A stretch of 43,899 nt of DNA, from positions 911,228-955,126 of the forward strand of contig BFEA01000359.1 of the NCBI GenBank assembly GCA_003427395.1, written 5' to 3'. Within the stretch, counting starts at the first letter, position 1. The number at the start of each line of letters is the position of its first letter. Positions 1 through 10,135 of the stretch are shown one piece after another. The translations under genes and the position numbers were made by a program. The stretch is from Chara braunii (Eukaryota > Streptophyta > Charophyceae > Charales > Characeae). Below the pieces are notes generated by a model. That model was not told the DNA's origin. It saw only the letters and a program-made list of their open reading frames with translations, and searched no databases.

Positions 1-239
1 CCAGCAGAATCAGTGTGAGAATCGAGATGTTAATTAGTGTGATGTTAATTAGTCTGCTGGTCCACTGAACAGTCAGTTTCCCCTGTTCCCAGCAGAATCA
101 GTGTGAGAATCGGGATGTTAATTAGTCTGCTGGTGCACTGAACAATCAGATTCCCCTATTACCAGCAGAACCAGTGTGAGAATAGAGACGTTAATTAGTC
201 TGCTGGTCCACTGAGCAGTCAGGTTTCCCTATTAGCAGC
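1..239. repeat. Tandem repeat, about 72 bp unit, three copies
   Basis: Three successive units begin with CCAGCAGAA(T/C)CAGTGTGAG and run through TTAATTAGTCTGCTGGT to a pyrimidine-rich end (about 1-89, 90-161, 162-234). The first is 17 bp longer because the GATGTTAATTAGT part is repeated inside it. The array starts at the window edge, so it may continue to the left. No coding potential is seen. Confidence 0.85.
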
Positions 240-366
240 AGAGTCACTGGGTATCAAGCCCTCAAGTTGGATCACAGGGGGTACTCGAAATTCAGTGGCA
301 GATCAGTTTGCTGGTTTGGTCGACAGTCGAGTCCACTGACTGTTCGGGTGGCGTTCGACCGAACAC

Positions 367-409
367 CCGAACATGTTCGGACGTTCGGAAAAGCTCCGAA
401 CATGTTCGG
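367..409. repeat. Two perfect 14-bp palindromes next to an LTR
   Basis: CCGAACATGTTCGG occurs at 367-380 and again at 396-409. Each copy is its own reverse complement, and the second ends exactly where the LTR begins. Further GTTCGG/CCGAAC half-sites lie at about 335-395. They could be a dimeric protein-binding site or merely inverted-repeat debris. Confidence 0.7.
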
Positions 410-1012
410 TGTGCTACACAGGTGCTCAGAGCTCTCGGGTCTTAGGTGGCTCTATATTGAGAGACCACAATCTTAGAGAGAACAGGGACGTGGCTCGAGG
501 CACAAGAAACGTACAACAAAATGAGAGATCGAGTGTATGACTTAGAGGGATGAGTGAGGACTCTTGACTAGTGTTCGCCATGTTGCCTTCACATGTACTT
601 TCTGAGATTATTATGAGTTATTATTCTTCCCTCGTTTATTCTTGCCTCTGACTTGAGCCAGTCGGTCTTGCTTCACTTGCATTGACTTTGCTTGATGATT
701 GTGTTTTCTGATGATCTTGTCACAATTCTCAAAATTAGAAGGTTGACAAAATTGACACATGCTTGCCACACAAAAACTCATGATTATTATTTGCATGATC
801 TTGCTGTTCCGAATCAAAATAAAAGATTCCTAAGACAATCAACCGACGAAAACCGCAATTGAAGGGTCTCGCTCGAAGCTGGACGCACACAACAGGAAGG
901 GATTTGCTTCAATTAATTTAATTTATTTATTGAAAACAAACATCAAAATCCTGCGTGACAACATGTTGGCTTTCTTGTGGCCTGAAGGGGCCCAACTAGA
1001 AAAAGTGTGACA
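410..1012 (+). mobile_element. Isolated LTR, Ty3/gypsy family of the 16-31 kb element, plus orientation
   Basis: This stretch is the reverse complement, with substitutions, of the LTRs at 16414-17040 and 30774-31404. Shared landmarks are the AATTGAAGGGTCTCGCTCGA segment, the GTTCCGAATCAAAATAAAAG segment and the end AAAAGTGTGACA. It starts TGTGCTA and ends GACA, the TG...CA form of LTRs. About 35 bp near its start are missing compared with the other copies. No primer site follows the CA end and no polypurine tract precedes the TG, so it is probably a solo LTR. The 5-bp flanks (TTCGG and ATGCA) do not match as a target duplication. Confidence 0.8.
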
Positions 1013-1029
1013 ATGCACACTCCAGATCC

Positions 1030-1370
1030 TTCATACCAGAGGGACGCACGCTCTAGAGTCATCATATCAACAAGGCACACGCTAAATCAACAACACTGGG
1101 CATGGGCGCAAGCAAGTTCATGCACGGGCGTGCACTGGTTCATCAGTGCCATGCCGGGGCGCGCACTCAATCAGCAAGTTCAGGCACGGACGCAACCTAG
1201 AACGACAATGTCGAGCATGGACGCACACTAAAACACCTACGCTAAGCCCGGACGCGCACTAAATTTTTTAGTTCAAGTTGGAGCCCACTCCCAAGCAACC
1301 AGTTTGAGCCTGGGCGCGCACTAAATCATCAATGTTCAAGTTGGGCTTGGGCGCTGTAGCGGACCCACCA
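1030..1370. repeat. Degenerate GC-rich minisatellite, about 31-40 bp unit
   Basis: Variants of GGGCGCGCACTAAATCA and GCAAGTTCAGGC recur about eight times. The same motif, in the same orientation, makes the array at 14277-14690, so the two are members of one dispersed minisatellite family. Open frames here follow from the repeat and are not read as genes. Confidence 0.65.
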
Positions 1371-2590
1371 GGTGTGGTGCTCCGCTAGTGACAGAGATGG
1401 AGATGGAGGAAGAAGGGGGAGCAAGTTGGCACAATGCAGCTCCCCACGCAAGACTCCAACACACGTACTCCAAAATGTGCAAGTGATGAATGAGCCTGAA
1501 AACAGACAATGGCTGGGTATACCCCANCGGACTGACGGGACTGGACTGGACTGGCTGGTACCGACAGAGGTACCGGCCTGGACTGGCCTACCCCGAATAC
1601 AACACAGGCCTGTGAGAACAGGCCAAGGGGCTGGTCTCACAGGCCAACCCGAGGTCCGCTACAGGCGCTGTCGGACCAAATACCCATACAAGGGTATTTG
1701 GCCATGCTTTCGCATTCGACACGGTGATGGCGTCGGCTACCATGGCGGAGCCAGTCTGGAATGGAAAGGATGTGCGTGCTTTGGCGTGACACTGGAAACG
1801 AATTCCTCGGCCATTGAGGCCGGGGCAAAATCGGTGAGAAAATTTCGTTAAATATGCGCGCGTTGTGATGGTTAGGATTAGTAGTGATACCCTCCGACCG
1901 AGAAGGTCGAGGGGTTGACTGGGTAAGTGTCGTGTCGAATAGATCTACGACACACTGGGATTTGGCCTGGTGCCTGTCTACCCACTGGTACCAGGTATTT
2001 AAAAATGTTAGTTTTTGTCTTCTTCTGCTCGGTTATGAAATACTCGACATATCTACCTCTACTTGGTGTGGTACCGACCACCTGTCGCTTGAGTATTTTC
2101 CGTGGCTCTTAGCTGCCGTGGACCTCTTCACGACACTTGAGTATCTACCCCGCCGCGACCCTCGATGTCGCGACCACGATCAAGTACCGGCCCTTCAGGC
2201 CTGTCAATTAACCAAGTACCCTTGCGGGTCACACCCACACTCACGCGGACAGGCATGCAAACCAGCTAGCGTGCACACGCACAGACCTAGAGAAAACGGG
2301 GCCAGGCCACTGGCAGGCTGAGCCCCGATACTCTTCATAGATCTGAGCAACTCCTCTCTTGATACGAGTAGGAGCTAGCTTAGTAGGTTTAGGTTCGGGT
2401 TGTCAAGCGGTGATGCAGGGAACGAATCCAACCGACCACTGAGCTAGCTCCTTTTGTCAAGGAGCTCCACAACAGTTTTGCTTGGGCTCGGTCGGCTGGG
2501 GCTCGAACCCGTGACTTCGATATTAGAGTTAGTAGCAGTTAGTACCCGTTGTGACAGTTGGCACAACGGGGTGGCTAGTAGTTAGATTCT
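1371..2590. other. Intergenic stretch without a recognisable gene
   Basis: I see no convincing coding sequence. The stretch holds a perfect 10-bp-arm hairpin at 1676-1701 (CCAAATACCC, six-base loop, GGGTATTTGG), one ambiguous base at 1527, and partial repeats of CTGGACTGGAC at about 1541-1580. A tRNA B-box-like string (GGCTCGAACCC) lies near 2500 without a full tRNA around it. It may be old LTR or SINE sequence. Confidence 0.5.
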
Positions 2591-2596
2591 TTGTTT

Positions 2597-2735
2597 TCCT
2601 TTTTTTTTTTTTTATATTAGTAAGATTCGTTTTTATTAGGTTTATTTTATTTTATTTTATTTTACTTTATTTTCTATTTTCTTTTTTATTTTATTTTATT
2701 TTATTTTACTTTATTTTCTATTTTCTTTCGATTCC
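2597..2735. repeat. Poly-T and (TTTTA)n low-complexity tract
   Basis: A T run is followed by repeated TTTTA, with TTTACTTTATTTTCTATTTTC occurring twice. The apparent phenylalanine-rich frame is a by-product of composition. Confidence 0.9.
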
Positions 2736-2889
2736 GTGATTGCCTGTTTTGAAAATGCCGTTATGAATATGCCTCGGAACCCGGGCAGATTCTGTTCAGC
2801 CGTGTGGCAGGGTTCTCAGGCTGGCCGAAGTCAATAAAGACTGGCCGCCCGTCGTGAGAACTCGCTAAGCTGCAGGGCGCGGCGAGGAG

Positions 2890-3206
2890 CGGGAGAGTTG
2901 CGCAGAGATCACCGCGCGGAGGATGGAGAAAGCCATCGCGGAGGAAAGGAGGGGGACCGCGCAGAAGGAGGCACGCGGGGAGAAGGAGGAGAGAAGCGTT
3001 GGGAGGAGGAGCGTGGAACGAGAGAGCGAAGAAGCTAGCGAGGAGGGCATTGTGCGGGAGTGCGCGCGCAGAGGTAGGAAAGGCCAGCGCGGGGGTAGTG
3101 CACACGCAACCGGCAAGATAGCGCACGGGGAGAAACGATAGCACGAAGAAGAAGAAGAAGAAGAAGAAGAAGAAGAAGAAGAAGAAGAAGAAGAAGAAGA
3201 AGAAGG
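2890..3206. repeat. Purine-rich tract ending in a (GAA)n microsatellite
   Basis: From about 2890 the plus strand is strongly purine-rich (GAGGA, GGAGA). It ends in about 20 GAA units at 3145-3206. Frames on the other strand give poly-Phe or poly-Leu and are not genes. Confidence 0.85.
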
Positions 3207-3250
3207 AGAAGCGGGAGACGAGAAAAAGGTTCATCGCGACGGGCTAGACT

Positions 3251-3312
3251 GTTGTAATTATCGATCTTGAACGAGGAATGCCTAGTAAGCCGAGTCATCA
3301 GCTCGCGCTGAT

Positions 3313-3366
<54 letters not shown>

Positions 3367-3457
3367 TTTGAAGCATCTGGATTGTGGTGATCTCGACGGT
3401 TTGCCACTGGGGATGTTGTGAGAAGTTCATTGAACCTTATCATTTTGAGGAAAGGAG
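3251..3457 (+). rRNA. Truncated 3' end fragment of 18S (SSU) rRNA gene
   Basis: This matches the conserved 3' end of eukaryotic 18S rRNA: GAACGAGGAATGCCTAGTAA, GAGTCATCAGCTCGCG, then the invariant TTTGTACACACCGCCCGTCG and CTCCTACCGATTGAATGGTC, and finally TGAACCTTATCATTT. It stops at AGGAAAGGAG, just before the AAGTCGTAACAAGG and the terminal helix expected in a real gene. Nothing resembling ITS, 5.8S or 28S follows. Purine-rich microsatellite DNA lies on both sides. Some less conserved positions look changed (for example GATCTCGACGG), as in a non-functional copy. It is a pseudogene-like rDNA fragment, not a working rRNA gene. Confidence 0.88.
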
Positions 3458-3464
3458 GTGCTGA

Positions 3465-3660
3465 AAGAAGAAGCGGAAGAAGGAGAAGAAGAAGAAGGAG
3501 GAAGGAGGAAGGAGAAGAAGAAGTAGGAGTAGAAAGGAAAAGAGGAGAGGAGGAAACACTTACCTGACAGTGCGACGAGCACGACAAAGACGAGTGGACG
3601 ACGACGACGACGAGGACGGAGCGGACGAGTGAGATCAGGTAGGTTTTCAATCTCGCGGCT
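3465..3660. repeat. GA/GAA-rich tract followed by (CGA)n
   Basis: GAAGAAGGAGAAG repeats run to about 3545 and are followed by GACGACGACGACGACG at about 3597-3615. Between them, CACTTACCTGACAG at about 3557 would read as a splice donor on the minus strand, but no exon can be assigned to it. Confidence 0.6.
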
Positions 3661-3763
3661 GTCCTCATGATGCTTCTACAAAAAGGAGGAGCAAATCGAA
3701 TGAATCTCCCGCTAGCGCAAGGAGATATACACAACCACACTCGTTTGTATGTGTGTGTGAATG

Positions 3764-3848
<85 letters not shown>

Positions 3849-4620
3849 AGGCGAAGGAGAGGGAACATTCATATCGATAGGAAGGGCAAAGTCGAGCGAA
3901 TCTACCAGTAGAACATGGAGACACTACTACTAAGAGTGCGAGCATGAGTGTGCACCGATCTTGCGATGGACTTCGTAGCACTTCCATCGGTAGGATGGGC
4001 AAAACAATCGAATGAATATACCGTTAGACCACGGGAATATACACTACTAAGAGCACGCGTGCGTGTGACCACGCGTTATCGTTTGTGTGTGTGTGTGTGG
4101 GTGGGTGTGTGTGTACGTGGGTGTGCATGTGAGTAGTGTGTGTGTGTGAGTACCCGACCCCGCGACTACTCCATGTTAATTCTGTCAATGAGATGGGAAA
4201 AATCGATCGAATCTATCGCAATATATATTTCTATTTGACGATATATGACGATATATATATATATATACAAATAAATAAAAATAAAATAAATGGAAGTGTA
4301 CACTACGACATGTGTGTATGCGTGTGTGTGGGGGAGTGTATATCGAGCGGTCGATCTCGAACTACTTCCTCGATGAGATGAGTAAAACCGTTGGAATCTA
4401 CCACTAGAACATAAAAATATACGCCGCCCCTATCGTTCGTGTGTGTATATGTGAATGAGTATGGATCACGCGGCCAACTACACGAGTGCTATGATCTACA
4501 GCATGAGCCAAGTCGAATGAAACTACAGCTACAGCGAAGAAATCTACAACACTACTTTGTATGTGAATACGTGTGTGTGCGTGTGTGAGGGAGAAAGTGG
4601 GCACACACACACACGAAGAG
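3660..4620. repeat. Degenerate tandem repeat with (GA)n, (GT)n and (AT)n inserts
   Basis: A unit with the consensus order GATGAGATGGGCAAAA, CGAATCTACC(A/G)(C/T)TAGAAC, ATACACTACTAAGAG and then a GTGTGTG run recurs near 3680, 3880, 3990, 4180, 4370 and 4510. The units are 110-200 bp long, varying mostly in the microsatellite part: (AG)37 at 3768-3841, GT-rich at 4083-4149, AT-rich at 4245-4267 and GA at 4628-4647. Reading frames through it are repeat products. Confidence 0.7.
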
Positions 4621-5116
4621 TGTGTACGAGAGAGAGAGAGAGAGAGTTCTTCTTCTATCTCTTCTAAGTCCACCATCTCTTCCTCACCCTCTCTCATCCT
4701 CTGACTTCTCAGTATCTGCGGGCTACGAGAGAGAGAGAGAGCTTGGTGACATTTGGATCCAGACTCAACATTGGACTTCAGACATTTTGAAGAGGGATCA
4801 TTTGAGACTTGTAATAAGACTTGGTGGTGACGATATTCCCACCTTTTCCCCTCTTCTTCGTCTGATCCCCTCGTCTTCGTTCGATTCCCTTCCCCTTCGT
4901 CTGTGTATGGCGAGGGGCTGGCGCATCGTTCCTATGTATAGCGCCAGACCCCTTCACACCATGGGACGATGATGATGTGTGTTGGGGCTGTATTGCAACA
5001 TTGATTGTTTGGATCATTGGTATCTAAGTCTCCCACTACGCTATCTTGTGCTGTGTATGAAAGGTCGGCTCTTGTTCTGGTCTGCACCTTTACTGCATGC
5101 AAAACGCGTACAAGTA

Positions 5117-5231
5117 GTGAGAGAGGGAGAGATTGAGAAGGAGAAGGAGGAGATGAGAAAGATCGGAGAAGGGAGAGAGAGAGTGAGAGAGAAAGAGGGG
5201 GAGAGAGGAAGGAAGAGAGGGTGTGTGTGAC
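5117..5231. repeat. GA-rich microsatellite tract
   Basis: GAGAGAGGGAGAG, AAGGAGAAGGAGG and similar purine repeats end in GTGTGTGTG. No coding potential is credited. Confidence 0.75.
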
Positions 5232-5232
5232 G

Positions 5233-6920
5233 ATCCCTTGGAGACACGTGGCATCTGTGTGTGGGATCGGGTTGTGAGTGATACGATAGGTATACCTGGT
5301 ACGAGAGGTGAATGGCATCGGCTGATATCTGCTCGTACTTGGAAAACTATTGTCGTCATAGTCAGCATTGTAGTAGTGGCTAGATATGATCTGTCATCTG
5401 TAGTCTGGGCGCCGAATGCCACGTGGGATGTTGGCATTGGATCTGTGATGATGATGATGATGATGTGAGGGTACTTACCTTGTATTGGCGATGGTCTGCA
5501 TGGGCAACATCTTCCAGTACTTCGGGTTGCCACTAATGTCAACAGTAGCCTTGTCAGTCCATAGGTTGCAGAAGCTGTGTAGGAGTAGGTTGGGCAATGA
5601 GTGCAAGTATGAGAGGGAAGGGACTAGACTCTTGTGTTAGTATGGAGAGAGTATGATCTCCTTGACATTGGTCTTCAGCGCCACGAACCTCCGTTGGTAT
5701 GATATTAGTGCAATGCTGTTCTCTGGAAACGATTTGAATATCTGACTCTGAAATGTGATGCTGTAAGCTGGGATTGTCATCTCGCTGTTGCTTATTTTCA
5801 ATTGTATTATTATTATTATTTATTATTATTATTTTATTATTTTTATTAGACACATGGTGGTCTTGTGTCTATGTGGCATCTGAGTGAGGGATCGAGGTTG
5901 TGAGGTGATACAAGAAATGTACCTGGTGCTCGAGGCGAACGGCATTGGCCGAGATCTGCTCATACTCCGGGAAGTTGTTAACGTCACACGTTGCATATAA
6001 TCTGCCATTTATAGTCTAAACGTTGGGCGCCAAATAGGAGAGCAACTCTGTTCATTAGTAATGGTAACAGGATTATTTCAACATTATAATTTATGAGCTC
6101 CGTTATGCTCCTAATTGGTGTATATCCACCAGAAAATATGCTCCTGGTTAAAGGTCACGCCTATGATGTGGCTTAGCTTCTGAATTCAACTATCACTTCC
6201 AAGGCAATTCTACTTCTGAACAATGATTCAAACTTGCGACTTTCAATGTGATTTGGCATTTTGGATCCTGCCACTTATGCGCTATCAATCTGCGGTCTGG
6301 TCACCAGCCTATGTATTGCCACGCCACTACTGAGAAAATGTAGGGCTATTTGCTTATCTCTCTCTCTTAATGATGATTTTGTTATGTCTGTGCGTGTGAT
6401 GTCCTATTCACTATACGTAACTACTTAAAATAAGCTTGATTGTGGCTGACTGTCTATCAGACTAGCACCAACTCATCCGGAGTCCGAACCCTGACAGTAT
6501 GACGGGAGACAGTAAACTGATGAACTGATAGACAGAGGGGGAGTACAGACTGACACAGACAGTAACAGATGGACGGAAAGACGAACACAGAGAGAGGGAA
6601 AGGTGATGAAGGTGATAAGGGAGCTCGTACCATGTATTAGTGGTGGCCTGCGTAAATTGGCATTTTCAGGTACTTCGGTTCTACTGCTAACGTCGACAGT
6701 TGCACTGCCATTTTTTTTGGCTTGATGTAGCAGCGGGATAGTAGGCTAGGCGTTGAGCGCCAAGTAGGAGGCAGGGCACTCGATACTTCGGTTGGTAATC
6801 ACGAAAGTACGCTCATCTAACTCCTGGGTTCCGTAAATTGTTTTCCTGGATACGTCAGTACAATCTTGCTTCTGAACAATATCAGACTTCATGGCTATGG
6901 CTTTGTAATCTGAAAACTGA
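5233..6920 (-). pseudogene. Cluster of duplicated exon-like fragments, product not recognised
   Basis: On the minus strand four related short coding-like pieces recur, near 5280-5410, 5480-5560, 5900-6035 and 6630-6710. They share an Ala-Thr-x-Asp-(Ile/Val) start and a Pro-x-Tyr pair. The 5480-5560 piece reads ATVDISGNPKYWKML and ends at a good splice donor (AAG|GTAAGTAC). Plus-strand 5233-5415 and 5862-6035 are clear duplicates of each other. A second type of piece, at about 5640-5770, about 6170-6260 and 6746-6910, carries a Ser-Asp-Ile, Cys-Thr and Gly-(Ala/Thr)-(Gln/Glu) pattern. Stops and frameshifts occur in most pieces. It may be a decayed multi-domain gene with repeated exons, or coding sequence carried by a repeat. 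I do not recognise the protein family and assign no function. Confidence 0.4.
5805..5851. repeat. (TTA)n microsatellite
   Basis: An AT-rich trinucleotide run interrupts the exon-fragment cluster. A second short run of the same kind lies at 6970-7008. Confidence 0.9.
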
Positions 6921-7029
6921 CATTTCGCATTGCTCATCATTATTAATGTTATTTGAATTACTATCTGAATTATTATTATTATTGTTATTATTATTAGTAT
7001 TATTATTTGATAACACTACTTAGTACTAT

Positions 7030-8710
7030 TAATGGTCGCAAGAGGCACAGGGTTGGAGTCCGCCGAAGGTAAGAATCACGTGGCTAAGAAAAGATGCAGG
7101 AGAGACAGTGAGGAGAAAAAAAGGAACAGGAGAAAGAAAGGAGAAGAGGAAGGGGGCGACAACAAACAGGAGTACAGGACAACATGCTTGCATACACACA
7201 ATCCTGACAACAGGGCGTGCAGGGCAGCATGCTTGCATACACACAGTCCTGACAACAGGCGTACAGGACAGCATGCTTGCATGCACACAGTCCTGACAAC
7301 AGGAATGCAGAACAGCGAGCATCCATCTACACAGTCTTACAGACTGACGCGCAGAACAGCAAGCATGAACACGCATAGTCACACACAGTCGTGCACAGTC
7401 ACACAAACACACTCGCTACATCCTAACTACAACTATGGCTGCACTAGCCGCCGTTATCCTATCACTATGCTAAGCTCCTCCTCTCTTGCCCACTGCATTC
7501 TCCGGGCAGACCGTGACTGCAGACTTCCTCGCACGAAACGTCGAGACAGCGCTTCCGCATGGCTTTGCAGGAATGAATGAATGGTTGTGTGCGGCCTCTT
7601 GATTTTTATATCTCTGACTCATCGGTCTGCCCTGTGTCCCTGGGCCCGAGTGCACACAGTCCCAGGCAGTACTTGCTGGTCTGGACTGGACGGACTGGAC
7701 TGGGACTGCTGACTCTGCTGGGACCTTCTAGAAGGTCGGGGACTTGGCCTTTCGGTTCAGTCGAAGTTACGACTTTGACCCTTCAGGACTGTACCAGCTG
7801 CGACTTCTAAACCTGGCTGGACCCCTGCTGGACAGGTCTACGGGTCAAACCCCGAAGGCCTACGGACCCTACGACGATTACCAACTGTTATTTAACACAT
7901 AGGTTGCGGGTTCAACTCTCGGGGGTTACACAGATACGTAGGGACATACACACGCGGACACCGTGACGTAGGCACAAAGCAACACAAATCCTACACAGAA
8001 AACACAGTCCTACACAAGTACATGGTCTCTCACAGTCATACTTAATAATGCAGTTGCGCACGCGTTCTGTCACACACGCACAAAGTGACGCGGTTGTACG
8101 AACACGGGTGCACGGTCACACAAGTGTTGCGACGTGTGCTGTGACGTACATACACGGTCACACAGTCACACAGATTCAGATACACGTTGTAAACAGACAT
8201 ACGGATGCTGTGAACAGACACACGGAAAATATGACAGACACACAGACTCGCTGTGACTGTCACACAGTCACAGTGCCACAAACATACAGTGCACGGGCAC
8301 CACGTGCGGTGACCAACAGTGCACTGTCGCATACACAGTAAGACACACACGCTACACTCTACCAGCCACGACCTTCGCCACCTACCCTATCCTATGGCTA
8401 CTTCCTTAACCACTACACTCTCCGGGCTCGCTGTCGACCTCCTTGCCCAAGCCACTGTAACAACACTTCTGCATGGCTCACACAGGAATGAATGAAAGGA
8501 TGGGCGCTGCCTCTTGATTTATACTTCTGTAAATCGTTGATCTGCCTCTTTCCACCAGGCCTTGGTGCACGTAGTCACGCACGGTATTAGACTCGGTGAG
8601 ACTGAGACTGGTAAAAAAAGGTTGTACTGCCAACTAGCCTACGGACCTCTAGCCTAGCAAGTTACGACCTCTACACGACTGTAACCTCTACTTGACAGAC
8701 CTACGGTCCA
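7030..8710. repeat. Block present twice in tandem, each with an internal minisatellite
   Basis: The segment at about 7430-7690 is repeated with changes at about 8350-8600. Shared landmarks include CCTATC..TATGCTA, CACTGCATTCTCCGGGC versus CACTACACTCTCCGGGC, GCATGGCT...CAGGAATGAATGAA, and CCTCTTGATTT followed by ATCTGCC. Before each copy there is a CACA-rich array: a 44-48 bp unit CACAGTCCTGACAACAGG..ACAGCATGCTTGCAT at 7180-7330, and ACACAGTCACA repeats at 8050-8340. A tRNA B-box-like string (GGGTTCAACTCTCG) lies near 7908. No gene is recognised. Confidence 0.6.
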
Positions 8711-8764
8711 AGACTCAATGAGTGCATTGGCCTGCAACAGACAAACAACTGACTCCGGGGACAC

Positions 8765-8935
8765 AGAGTCACGATGATTGTGACAGCGGTTGTGGCATAC
8801 ACAACAGAATACTGACCATGACATACACAGTGTGACAACAGCGGTGGCATACACAACATAATACAGGCTGTGACATATACGGCATGATCCAGACTGTGGC
8901 ATGCACGGTAAGGTACAAACTGTGAAGTCGCACGG
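8765..8935. repeat. Short-unit minisatellite (TGTGGCATACACAAC type)
   Basis: Variants of TGTG(A/G)CA(T/G)ACAC recur about six times with a spacing of about 30-40 bp. Frames on the minus strand are rich in Cys, Val and Met because of the repeat. Confidence 0.6.
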
Positions 8936-9320
8936 CGACACATAAGAGAGACGCATACACAAAAGAGGAAGCGAGGGACAAAAATGTGAGAGAATGAGAG
9001 AGAGGGGAAGAAAACATACAGGATATACACTCGTAGTCGCATTGGTAGAGGCGTCATTGGCCTTCACGGTCAAAGAGAGCCTGTTGCATGATCGCCGAGT
9101 AGAAGAAAGGCCTGATATACGTGTCGGCTGCAACAAGGGAAAGACCCATTGACAACTCTATGAAGTATTCGGATTTCGATTAATATAACATCTGTGCATT
9201 GCTACTCTTTGATCAGAGTAGGACTTCCTGACTTTCAAGGGGATCTCACCGTCTGCAATCTGTCATTCCGTTTTTCACCATTGTTCTACGTTACTATTAT
9301 TATTACTATTATTACTCTGG

Positions 9321-9321
<1 letters not shown>

Positions 9322-9376
<55 letters not shown>
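9322..9376. repeat. (ATT)n microsatellite
   Basis: About eighteen ATT units lie in an AT-rich block from 9290 to 9460. The poly-Ile frame through it is not a gene. Confidence 0.95.
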
Positions 9377-9479
9377 TGGATCGTTATTATTGTTATTATT
9401 ATCATTTTGTTTATTTTATTATTTTTATTATTTCAATTGTTATTGCTTGATTATTTCTGCTGCCTCTGTTAGTTACTAT

Positions 9480-10135
9480 TGCTATCATAAAACATCAATA
9501 CAAGGCCGGAGGTAACGGAGAGTATGGGGCATTGGAGAGGAGGGAGACGCAATCACTTGTGATGGAGCCCACCTCCTCCATCCTCCTCCGTACTTGTCTC
9601 TGTGTGGTCCTCTCAGATACATGCCCCTCGACTTATTGATTAGGGCTTGATCCCCGTTGAGTTAACCCTGACCTCAGCTAACCCTAAGAGTCATCAATCG
9701 ATTGCATGAGTTGTATATGACCAGTAACAGGGCGATTGCGGGAGCTCTGCCAGAGTTCGAGTGGAACTCTGGAGGCAGGGAACAACGAGGTATGTGTACT
9801 TTAACATAAACCCTAAACCCTAAAACCCTAAATTTGTAACCTTAGACTGCTACCTATGACTACGTTAGTAACAAGGGTAGAACGATCTTGCTGTGTGGGC
9901 ATTTCTTGGAAATATGGATGCAAATGATCGACTTCTTATATTATTTTCTCTATACGTCACCTAACGATGATGGGTATTCATTGGTTCAGCTTATTGTGAT
10001 TGAATGCAACGGTGATGATTCGTGTCATTTAATTCTTATCATATGCCTGATCCAAGTATAAGTCCTAAAAATTTGACAACGATTCAAGGCGAGTGTCATC
10101 AAAGGCGATAACTTGGTCCGCTAATGAGACTTGTG
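9480..10135. other. Unassigned stretch upstream of the repeat-rich LTR
   Basis: No gene is seen. An imperfect inverted repeat with GGAGGAGG/CCTCCTCC arms lies at about 9535-9592. A telomere-like tract lies at 9808-9832. The outer edge of the LTR whose tandem repeats begin near 10136 may lie inside this stretch, but I could not place it. Confidence 0.45.
9808..9832. repeat. Interstitial telomere-like tract
   Basis: AAACCCTAAACCCTAAAACC followed by CTAAA is three units of the plant-type CCCTAAA repeat, one with an extra A. It is too short to be a chromosome end. Telo-box motifs of this kind are also common in plant promoters. Confidence 0.6.

Noticed and set aside
2440-2520. tRNA-like gene or SINE head (A-box-like TGAGCTAGCTCC, B-box-like GGCTCGAACCC)
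   Set aside because: No acceptor or anticodon stem can be folded around it and no second copy is visible in the window.
2761-4002. Several frames of 67-186 residues rich in Phe, Leu, Ser or Arg-Glu
   Set aside because: They run through (GAA)n, (GA)n and purine-rich tracts and, in part, through the 18S fragment; composition alone explains them.
7880-7935. tRNA-like B box (GGGTTCAACTCTCG)
   Set aside because: The stem partners needed for a cloverleaf are missing; it is kept only as a remark.
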